Origin: Anaerolineaceae bacterium
Lineage (GTDB): Bacteria; Chloroflexota; Anaerolineae; Anaerolineales; Anaerolineaceae
Length of the DNA stretch: 8,166 nt
Direction: 5' to 3'
NCBI GenBank assembly: GCA_021107195.1
Contig: JAIOTF010000426.1
Coordinates: 1-8,166, forward strand
Each line of letters begins with the position of its first letter. Within the stretch, counting starts at the first letter, position 1. The notes under the pieces were generated by a model that saw only the letters and a program-made list of their open reading frames with translations, was not told the DNA's origin and ran no database searches. Shown in pieces: positions 1 to 4,366 of the stretch. The position numbers and the translations under genes were made by a program.

Positions 1-523
1 GGCTGACCTGGGCAGTTGCGGCCAGGGGCAGGGGTTTCCATGGGCGGAAGGGGGCTTCGAGGGGGGTGCGCAGGATGCGCCCGGCGGCCGGGGGGTACAG
101 GGAAGCCAGTTCGCGGCGGCGGCTGAAAGGATTCGGGCGGCCCTGCTGGTGGATGTAAACCTGTTGGAAGGTCAGCCGGCAGTTGCCCGCCAGGTCCAGG
201 TAGCTAACCCCGGCCTGGGTACAGATTTCTGCGGATGCGGACGAGATGTAGGGGGCGATCAGGATGCCACAGGCCTCGGGTTCCATTAAGAAGTATTCCA
301 GCAGGCGATTGACGGCACTGCGGGCGTGGCGCGGCTGACCATTGGAGCGCATCTCGATCAAGAGGATCAGGTGCCCATTCGATAGATCAACGCGCAGGCA
401 AGCATCCGGCCGGTGTATATGGGGCGGCGGATCGACCGGCGTGATGGTGCCAATGAAGGGTACTTCACCGAGGCTGCGCTGCAGGGCGGCCAGTCCGCGG
501 CTGTGGAGCTGCGTTTTTTTCAT
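1..523 (-). CDS. Partial nuclease-fold / winged-helix protein (AbiEi-antitoxin-like family), 3' end outside window
   Basis: This reading frame is open from an ATG at 523 to the left edge, giving 174 residues and no stop. Residues about 20-125 resemble a small nuclease-fold domain found in front of AbiEi-type winged-helix regulators. An Asp (D46) lies in one strand and the next strand reads LIEMR (E57, R59), where a PD-(D/E)XK enzyme would have E-x-K. The conserved-looking stretches NGQPR (61-65), GVSYLDLAGNCRL (105-117) and RRRELASLYP (135-144) follow, and then a proline-rich lead into what should be the winged helix. I recall this layout from proteins labelled type IV toxin-antitoxin AbiEi-family antitoxin or restriction-endonuclease-like. 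With Lys replaced by Arg, catalysis is doubtful and DNA binding is the more likely role. The start at 523 is chosen because AAGGA lies 6 bases upstream; an in-frame ATG at 538 would add five residues. No partner toxin is visible. Confidence 0.7.
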   Translation of the reverse strand, partial: MKKTQLHSRGLAALQRSLGEVPFIGTITPVDPPPHIHRPDACLRVDLSNGHLILLIEMRSNGQPRHARSAVNRLLEYFLMEPEACGILIAPYISSASAEICTQAGVSYLDLAGNCRLTFQQVYIHQQGRPNPFSRRRELASLYPPAAGRILRTPLEAPFRPWKPLPLAATAQVS

Positions 524-529
524 TTTTTG

Positions 530-534
530 TCCTT
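530..534 (-). promoter_or_regulatory. Ribosome binding site deciding the start at 523
   Basis: On the minus strand AAGGA sits six bases before the ATG at 523. The earlier in-frame ATG at 538 overlaps this site and has no purine-rich sequence at a proper distance, so the later ATG is favoured. Confidence 0.55.
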
Positions 535-554
535 GCATGATGCTTCCCGTATTG

Positions 555-584
555 GTTATACCACTTGGTAAGGGATAAAGGCAA
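555..584 (-). promoter_or_regulatory. Candidate sigma70-type promoter for the left-edge gene
   Basis: Minus strand: -35 TTGCCT (584-579), an 18-base spacer, and -10 TATAAC (560-555) with an upstream TG that makes it an extended -10. Transcription would begin near 548, leaving a leader of about 25 bases that holds the Shine-Dalgarno. The site was found by eye; its position close to the start supports it. Confidence 0.45.
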
Positions 585-710
585 GGTGTATTTAATAAAA
601 AGGGTATTTTTAACGAATTTTAAGTGAGATGCGAGTTTAAGAGACATAATCCGGACAGGATTCACTGCTAACCACTGAAGTGATTACTGCAACCGGGGTG
701 GAAGGGGATA

Positions 711-742
711 CAAAAAAGCCTTTGGTCGCTCAAAGACTTTTT
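711..742 (-). terminator. Intrinsic terminator of the tRNA-Ser pair
   Basis: Read on the minus strand, a 12-bp stem (742-731 with 724-713, one G-U pair) closes a six-base loop (730-725) and runs into six consecutive T residues (717-712), the first five of which are also in the stem. It lies eight bases after the 3' end of tRNA-Ser(GCU). The A-rich opposite flank means it could also act on plus-strand transcripts. Confidence 0.75.
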
Positions 743-749
743 AAATCAG

Positions 750-838
750 CGGGGAGGGAGGGATTCGAACCCTCGGTCGGACTTTCACCCGACAACCGCT
801 TAGCAGGCGGCCCCAATCAACCACTCTGGCACCTCCCC
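750..838 (-). tRNA. tRNA-Ser (anticodon GCU)
   Basis: The minus strand folds as a class II tRNA. The acceptor stem pairs GGGGAGG (838-832) with CCTCCCC (757-751), with discriminator G at 750. The T arm is GAGGG / TTCGAAT / CCCTC, there is a long variable arm (GTCGGG...CCGAC), and the anticodon loop CTGCTAA is closed by a five-pair stem. The anticodon GCU at 804-802 reads AGY serine codons. The long variable arm and discriminator G are the seryl-tRNA synthetase identity features. CCA is not encoded (CTG follows). It is the second gene of a two-tRNA transcript, 37 bases after tRNA-Ser(UGA). Confidence 0.97.
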
Positions 839-875
839 ATTTTCGGTTTTCAGCGCATCCACCAGGCAAATAAGG

Positions 876-962
876 CGGAGGGAGAGGGATTCGAACCCTC
901 GGTGGGCGTGAACCCACACATGTTTTCAAGACATGCACCTTAAGCCTCTCGGTCATCCCTCC
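876..962 (-). tRNA. tRNA-Ser (anticodon UGA)
   Basis: Minus-strand class II tRNA. The acceptor stem is GGAGGGA (962-956) with TCCCTCC (883-877), with discriminator G at 876. The T arm has loop TTCGAAT, the variable arm is long (TGGGTTCACGCCCA), and the anticodon loop is CTTGAAA with UGA at 928-926. It reads UCN serine codons. CCA is not encoded. It is the first gene of the pair, about 15 bases downstream of a predicted transcription start, and shares its promoter and terminator with tRNA-Ser(GCU). Confidence 0.97.
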
Positions 963-983
963 GAATGGCCGGTGCGCCAAAGG

Positions 984-1012
984 ATTTTATCATATTAAAT
1001 TAGCAGCGACAA
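984..1012 (-). promoter_or_regulatory. Promoter of the tRNA-Ser pair
   Basis: Minus strand: -35 TTGTCG (1012-1007), a 17-base spacer, and -10 TAAAAT (989-984). The predicted start near 977 gives a leader of about 15 bases before tRNA-Ser(UGA). The AT-rich patch stands out against the flanking sequence, and the distance fits a tRNA promoter. Confidence 0.6.
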
Positions 1013-1020
1013 GAAGAAGG

Positions 1021-1080
1021 CTGTTTGTTTTACACGGAGGGACTTCAGCCTGTCCTTGAAGAAGTCGGGACACGAAACAG
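1021..1080. repeat. 60-base imperfect inverted repeat, possibly a dispersed palindromic element
   Basis: The element begins with CTGTTT (1021-1026) and ends with its complement AAACAG (1075-1080). Inside, GACTTC (1041-1046) pairs with GAAGTC (1061-1066) around a 14-base loop; a competing 5-bp hairpin (1043-1047 with 1057-1061) is nested in it. The connecting arms are unequal (14 and 8 bases), so it is not a simple terminator, and no T-run follows. It sits at the left border of the AT-rich island. Whether it recurs elsewhere in the genome cannot be seen here. Confidence 0.35.
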
Positions 1081-1121
1081 ATTGAATTCGAAATCAGTTG
1101 CTTGTACTCATTTTCTTTAGG

Positions 1122-1180
1122 TGAGCACAACCAACTTAATCTTGATCAGCATAAAGAGCCGGTAGTGCGTTGGGTGCTTA
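1122..1180. repeat. Bulged hairpin downstream of the opine dehydrogenase gene
   Basis: TGAGCAC (1122-1128) pairs with GTGCTTA (1174-1180, one G-T pair), two A residues bulge out (1129-1130), and the stem continues with CCAAC (1131-1135) and GTTGG (1169-1173). That makes 12 pairs around a 33-base interior. It lies 22 bases beyond the stop of the minus-strand gene. No T-run is present, so a classical terminator is unlikely. The bulged stem after a gene recalls an integron attC site, but the interior arms do not pair as they should. Confidence 0.35.
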
Positions 1181-1187
1181 GCGATTT

Positions 1188-1198
1188 TGTTATGTCAC
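1188..1198 (+). repeat. Copy 1 of an 11-base motif flanking the island gene
   Basis: TGTTATGTCAC matches the copy at 2484-2494 at 10 of 11 positions. In both places GCGATT precedes it, one base away here (1181-1186) and eight bases away at the other copy. It lies just after the stop of the minus-strand gene. Confidence 0.35.
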
Positions 1199-1202
1199 CT
1201 TG

Positions 1203-2414
1203 CTAATTGACAATTTCATCAATGGTTTGATAACCATAAAAATGAGGTACGCCTGACTTAAATTTTCGGTTTAGATCCGGGCTATCCAGTCTCAATTTAC
1301 CATTTTCAATCAGCGTTTCCTGGCGCAATTCCTGAGCCCAATTGATAATTTCATCAATTGCAGGGACATCTAGTGCCAGTTGCTCAGCGGTCCATTTTGC
1401 AATACACAAACCGTAATGAATATCGTCTGTAAAGAATCGATGATTGGTATCTATCTGCCATTTACCAGTTTCAGTTTTGACAGTTGGCGCACGGATAGCT
1501 CCCAAAGTTCTGGATAGCAAAAAGGATTCTAATACACTGTATTCTTCTGTTTCATTTGTGTGCCGATCAAGCGCAAGATAATCCAGCATATAGGTAAATT
1601 TCTTGTGGGGGTATTTTTGTTTTATTCTTTCACGAATTTTCGAATAGTCGGCATCCAATTTAATGAGAATATCAGCAGATAATTGATCAAAATCTTTATA
1701 GAAGAATGGAACGTCTTCAAGCTTATCCCATTCACCACCATATCTTACAAATAGTCCGTAACAGCGGGCAGGATGAATAATTTGATTGTCGACTGAAAAT
1801 GTCAATGACAAAAAATTATCAGCTTGTTTAAATGCTCCCATGCCGAACCAATCTAAACAGACTTTCTTAAAAATATTTTCATTCAAGTCGTCAAAATGCG
1901 ATTTAGGTTCCACTGCGGCAATGTTTACCGGTTTTACTCCATAGGTGATGCCGATTTTGCCATATTCAAGGGTTCTACATATCCACGGAATCAAACCAAA
2001 ACTGAACGTGATAACGTTTTGTAAATTAAAAGTTCTTTTGATTTCATTCACCATCCAATTGAAGCCAGCCTGTCCATACACTGCACCGATATGCACGTCT
2101 TTTTCTTTGTTCAACTGAGGAGCGATTCGGTGAAGTGCATTTCTGTATTGGCTTACGGGCATGCATAAAAAGATCACATCCGCTTCGGTAATCACATCTT
2201 TTGGATCAGCGCTTATTTTATTTAAGTTCCCATGAAACTTTTTTATTACAGCTCCATTAAAAGCCTGATATTGTAATTCGACTTCTTTGGACCATAGATG
2301 TGGCTTACTGGTCAAGACATTGACAATATACTTTGATGAAGACAGCAAGGGAATTATGGTGTGTGCACTAGAGCCCCCGCCAACGACTGTTATTGTCAGA
2401 TTTTCTGTATTCAT
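1203..2414 (-). CDS. Opine dehydrogenase-like protein (NAD/NADP octopine/nopaline dehydrogenase family)
   Basis: The 403-residue protein has an N-terminal Rossmann dinucleotide-binding domain with GGGSSA (12-17) after a beta strand (ITVVGGG). Its C-terminal helical domain is typical of opine dehydrogenases. N210 and H214 in VDNQIIHPARC match the N-x-x-x-H catalytic pair of N-(1-carboxyethyl)norvaline dehydrogenase, and the FFTDDIHYGL segment (327-336) matches the family's conserved late motif. Family members reductively condense an amino acid with a 2-oxo acid using NAD(P)H in the cytoplasm; the substrates here cannot be read from sequence. Length and fold also fit staphylopine-type metallophore dehydrogenases, but no nicotianamine-synthase-like partner or transporter is adjacent. 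AAGGAGG (2430-2424) lies nine bases before the ATG. The gene is much more AT-rich than its neighbours and stands alone, which suggests transfer. No clear terminator follows. Confidence 0.82.
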   Translation of the reverse strand: MNTENLTITVVGGGSSAHTIIPLLSSSKYIVNVLTSKPHLWSKEVELQYQAFNGAVIKKFHGNLNKISADPKDVITEADVIFLCMPVSQYRNALHRIAPQLNKEKDVHIGAVYGQAGFNWMVNEIKRTFNLQNVITFSFGLIPWICRTLEYGKIGITYGVKPVNIAAVEPKSHFDDLNENIFKKVCLDWFGMGAFKQADNFLSLTFSVDNQIIHPARCYGLFVRYGGEWDKLEDVPFFYKDFDQLSADILIKLDADYSKIRERIKQKYPHKKFTYMLDYLALDRHTNETEEYSVLESFLLSRTLGAIRAPTVKTETGKWQIDTNHRFFTDDIHYGLCIAKWTAEQLALDVPAIDEIINWAQELRQETLIENGKLRLDSPDLNRKFKSGVPHFYGYQTIDEIVN

Positions 2415-2423
2415 TTATAGATG

Positions 2424-2430
2424 CCTCCTT
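2424..2430 (-). promoter_or_regulatory. Strong ribosome binding site of the opine dehydrogenase gene
   Basis: Minus strand AAGGAGG nine bases before the ATG at 2414 is a near-perfect anti-16S match and fixes the start. No equally strong promoter is apparent upstream; TTCAAT followed 16 bases later by TATGAA is a weak candidate. Confidence 0.75.
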
Positions 2431-2483
2431 TTTTAGCATATTGTTTTGATTTCATATGTTCTTAAGCTTGCGATTGAATATGC

Positions 2484-2494
2484 TGTTATGTGAC
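2484..2494 (+). repeat. Copy 2 of the 11-base motif flanking the island gene
   Basis: TGTTATGTGAC differs by one base from the copy at 1188-1198 and is again preceded by GCGATT (2470-2475). It lies 69 bases upstream of the minus-strand gene's start codon. The two copies are in the same orientation and bracket the gene. Confidence 0.35.
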
Positions 2495-2680
2495 AGTTTC
2501 TTTGAACTGAGCCTATTGTGAAAATTAACCCGTCTAATGATTAATGCAATAAGCTCACTTCTAGTATAAGTGTATTTGCGCAAGTTGTTGTTCCAGATGA
2601 TCCCTGGGGAACCGTGGTGCAGCCTGTGGAAGTTATAGAAAACACAGACGTAAGAGACGATTTTGCTAAGCTTAGGGTAA

Positions 2681-2821
2681 TTTTCTTGCGAGGGGGCGGT
2701 TAGCAAACGGACTCTTTCTCCTGAACTGCTGGCTGCATTGGAGGCCGAACCGGTCATGCTGCCCCGTGGGACCCGATGGGTTTACTGGCAGGGTCGGATT
2801 AAGAAATATTTCTCTTCTTGA
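2681..2821 (+). pseudogene. Possible 3' remnant of a host gene
   Basis: A plus-strand frame is open from just after a TAA at 2678 to a TGA at 2819-2821. It encodes 46 residues, including LSPELLAALEAEP and RGTRWVYWQGRIKKYF. Its codons (CTG, GCC, CCG, GTC, CGT) look like those of the flanking host genes and unlike the AT-rich DNA just upstream. It has no ribosome binding site at an ATG, and a strong hairpin lies 20 bases after its stop. I read it as the tail of a gene truncated at the island junction. The family is not recognised; it could equally be chance. Confidence 0.25.
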
Positions 2822-2841
2822 TTGCAACAGAGGGTGAAACT

Positions 2842-2870
2842 ACACCGCTGGAATTTGCTGCCAGCGGTGT
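2842..2870 (+). terminator. Perfect 10-bp hairpin, possible terminator without a T-run
   Basis: ACACCGCTGG (2842-2851) and CCAGCGGTGT (2861-2870) are exact complements around a nine-base loop. No poly-T follows on either strand, so it is not a canonical intrinsic terminator. Its position 20 bases after the stop of the 46-codon remnant suggests the 3' end of a former transcript. The similar U-less hairpin at 4323-4346 follows a real gene. Confidence 0.4.
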
Positions 2871-3141
2871 GGATATTTAAGGAAGGGCGGTGGAGGGTTG
2901 ACCGCGCTGGTTTTGTAGTGCTTTGGAGGGGATGGTTACCGGATGCCTGGGCATGATGAAGATGGGGTCAGGCTGGTTTATCGTCAGTGAAGTGGTTACA
3001 ACGGTGGTAATAATAAGGCAGACAGGAACACGCCTGGGAGTTTTCTCCTACGGAAGTTCACTTCAGCAGCTCAATAAGTTGTTGGATTATATGCATTTTT
3101 CCACTTTTTGGGGTAAAACAGAAATTTTTACGGAAAATTTG

Positions 3142-3169
3142 TTGCATCAAAAGGAGCAGTATGTATAAT
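3142..3169 (+). promoter_or_regulatory. Promoter of the lipoprotein gene
   Basis: -35 TTGCAT (3142-3147), a 16-base spacer, and a consensus -10 TATAAT (3164-3169). Transcription would begin near 3176, giving a leader of about 43 bases. An alternative -35, TTGTTG, overlaps just upstream at 3139 with a 19-base spacer. Confidence 0.65.
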
Positions 3170-3206
3170 GGTATAAGATGATCTCTCATCAAAAATTAAT
3201 CGCGAT

Positions 3207-3212
3207 AAGGAG
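3207..3212 (+). promoter_or_regulatory. Ribosome binding site deciding the lipoprotein start
   Basis: AAGGAG directly abuts an ATG at 3213, which is too close to use, and stands six bases before a second in-frame ATG at 3219. The second is therefore chosen as the start; it also gives a cleaner signal peptide (MKRRNR...). Confidence 0.7.
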
Positions 3213-3218
3213 ATGGAC

Positions 3219-4292
3219 ATGAAGAGAAGAAACCGACTTACCACACTGTTCCTGGTGTGGCTGGCCGTCTTATTGTTTTTGACCGGCTGCAATTTGCCAG
3301 GCAGCACAGCACCTGCCGATCCCGGTATTGAACAGACCCAGATCGCCCTGGGCATTCAGGCGACCATGCTGGCAGAACAGCAGGCAGCATTGGAAGCCGA
3401 AGCGGCAGCACCGGCACCAGTGCAGCCAGAACAGCCTGCACAACCGGCTCAGCCTGTGGAACAACCCACCTATACCCCGTACCCGACCTATACTGTGGCC
3501 GCACCTGCTGCCCCGGTAGTAGTACCGCCTACCGCAGAACCGCCTACCGCAGAACCGCCGCCGGTGCAGGATGTAGCCGCACAGGTCAAAGCTGCCAATA
3601 TTCTCGTCTTTGAGGATATGCAGGGCATGGCTGAGGTAACCTATGTGCGCAATACGATCAACCGCATGGGGTTCCGCGGCGGCAAGATCGTTTTTGTAGG
3701 TGATGCGGTGGGAAATTTTATGGAAAAGCTCAACTCGCCCCAGCCATGGGACTTGATCAATGTGGCGGCTGAATCGCGCAGCGCCGTGCGAGGTGAATTT
3801 TGGGACGTGATTTCAGATCAGATCAATAATCGTGATGCTGCCTTAATTGCAGAGGTGTGGTATCTGGATTCAACGGTTAATGGGCGAATTGCGCCTTTGG
3901 TTTACCAGTGCGGGATTGAATTTCAGCGTGACTGGACGCGTAATAGCAATAATTTTGACCCCTTTGACTATTCGATTTACTGGCTGGATTCCGGTCATCC
4001 TCTGCTCAGTACGCCCAATTATGCAGAACCGTTAAGCTACCCCACGGTTTTCTGGACAGGAGATGTTGGAGACTTGATCCGTTTGGGTAACAGCGGTGAT
4101 GCTGAACTGGTGGGTGGGTTGTACATGTATGAAAAATCCAACTACGGTGTATTGGCAACCTGTATGGACGGAACGGTTATTTTTCAGACATTTAGCAGCC
4201 ACGATTATCCGCAGACCAAAGTGATGGCGCTGTGGGAGAATTACATCACTTACACCTTGACCAATCATTTTGAACAGTTGAACGCTCAATAA
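3219..4292 (+). CDS. Secreted lipoprotein with Pro-rich linker and uncharacterised C-terminal domain
   Basis: The 357-residue protein starts with a lipoprotein signal peptide: basic MKRRNR, a hydrophobic core, and the lipobox LTGC with C24 as the lipidation site. A helical Gln/Ala-rich segment (about 35-65) and a low-complexity Pro/Gln/Thr linker (about 66-116, including TPYPTYT and two PPTAE units) follow. They hold a globular domain away from the membrane. That domain (about 125-357) begins with ANILVFEDMQG and alternates predicted strands and helices (KIVFVGDAVG, WDLINVAAESR, AALIAEVWYLD). It ends with the stretch GVLATCMDGTVIFQTFSSHDY, which recalls the class I glutamine-amidotransferase-like or ThuA fold. 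This is a resemblance only; no catalytic triad is evident. I do not recognise the family. The next gene, 74 bases on, is a membrane diguanylate cyclase, so a sensing or ligand-presenting role is possible but unproven. Confidence 0.8.
   Translation: MKRRNRLTTLFLVWLAVLLFLTGCNLPGSTAPADPGIEQTQIALGIQATMLAEQQAALEAEAAAPAPVQPEQPAQPAQPVEQPTYTPYPTYTVAAPAAPVVVPPTAEPPTAEPPPVQDVAAQVKAANILVFEDMQGMAEVTYVRNTINRMGFRGGKIVFVGDAVGNFMEKLNSPQPWDLINVAAESRSAVRGEFWDVISDQINNRDAALIAEVWYLDSTVNGRIAPLVYQCGIEFQRDWTRNSNNFDPFDYSIYWLDSGHPLLSTPNYAEPLSYPTVFWTGDVGDLIRLGNSGDAELVGGLYMYEKSNYGVLATCMDGTVIFQTFSSHDYPQTKVMALWENYITYTLTNHFEQLNAQ
3524..3559 (+). repeat. 15-base tandem repeat in the lipoprotein linker
   Basis: The unit ACCGCCTACCGCAGA occurs at 3524-3538 and 3539-3553, and a partial third copy (ACCGCC) follows. 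It encodes the PPTAE units of the linker. Being in frame, a gain or loss of a unit would change linker length without breaking the protein. Confidence 0.8.
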
Positions 4293-4322
4293 AAACAGCA
4301 AATTTATCATCTCTGGCAAGAA

Positions 4323-4346
4323 GAGGCCGCCAGATTTGGCGGCCTC
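4323..4346 (+). terminator. GC-rich hairpin between lipoprotein and diguanylate cyclase genes
   Basis: GAGGCCGCC (4323-4331) and GGCGGCCTC (4338-4346) form a perfect 9-bp stem with a six-base loop, 30 bases after the lipoprotein stop. No T-run follows. It may be a U-less terminator, or a processing or stability element that lowers expression of the downstream cyclase. Confidence 0.5.
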
Positions 4347-4366
4347 AGGTTCCCTGAAGTCCATTT

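Larger units (their letters stand above)
1021..2680. other. AT-rich island, probably acquired DNA
   Basis: Base composition falls abruptly here. Counted by hand, 1201-1260 has 20 G+C of 60, whereas 7021-7080 in the S9 gene has 41 of 60. The island holds one complete minus-strand gene, palindromic elements on its left, and matching short motifs near 1188 and 2484. Borders are approximate: host-like composition ends at the tRNA promoter and returns at about 2681. No integrase or transposase is intact within it, so how it arrived is open. Confidence 0.5.
2415..3141. other. Long stretch without a convincing intact gene
   Basis: These 727 bases hold the leader of the opine dehydrogenase gene, one copy of the flanking motif (2484-2494), a 46-codon open remnant on the plus strand (2681-2821) and a perfect hairpin (2842-2870). 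The open frames here lack ribosome binding sites at a proper distance or recognisable domains. The composition changes from AT-rich to host-like near 2681, so the stretch probably contains the right-hand junction of the island and debris of an older gene. Confidence 0.5.

Noticed and set aside
1..523. Complete type IV (AbiE) toxin-antitoxin system
   Set aside because: Only one gene is partly visible; the neighbouring genes on the other side are tRNAs and no nucleotidyltransferase toxin is in the window.
680..980. Open frames on both strands across the tRNA genes
   Set aside because: They are translations of the tRNA-Ser genes themselves (for example GFEPSVG from the T arm) and not proteins.
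1203..2414. Opine metallophore (staphylopine-type) biosynthesis cluster
   Set aside because: A nicotianamine-synthase-like gene and an opine transporter would be expected beside it and neither is present.
750..2500. Integration of the island at a tRNA gene by a phage-type integrase
   Set aside because: The island lies on the 5' side of the tRNA genes, no duplicate of a tRNA 3' end is seen at the far side, and there is no integrase gene.
2536..2702. Plus-strand frame reading FAQVVVPDDPWGTVVQPVEV, ending in TAG at 2700
   Set aside because: It has no start codon with a ribosome binding site, lies opposite another equally weak frame in AT-rich DNA, and shows no recognisable family.
2452..2757. 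Minus-strand open frame of 101 codons with a YNFHRLHHGSPG stretch resembling the Y-N-x-x-R-x-H end of some transposases
   Set aside because: Only that short stretch looks transposase-like. There are no DDE residues, no ribosome binding site and no terminal repeats, and the frame crosses the composition break near 2681. A chance frame is more likely.
2923..3168. Plus-strand open frame of 81 codons before the lipoprotein gene
   Set aside because: The purine-rich site directly abuts the only ATG, the composition is irregular, no domain is recognisable, and its end overlaps the lipoprotein promoter.
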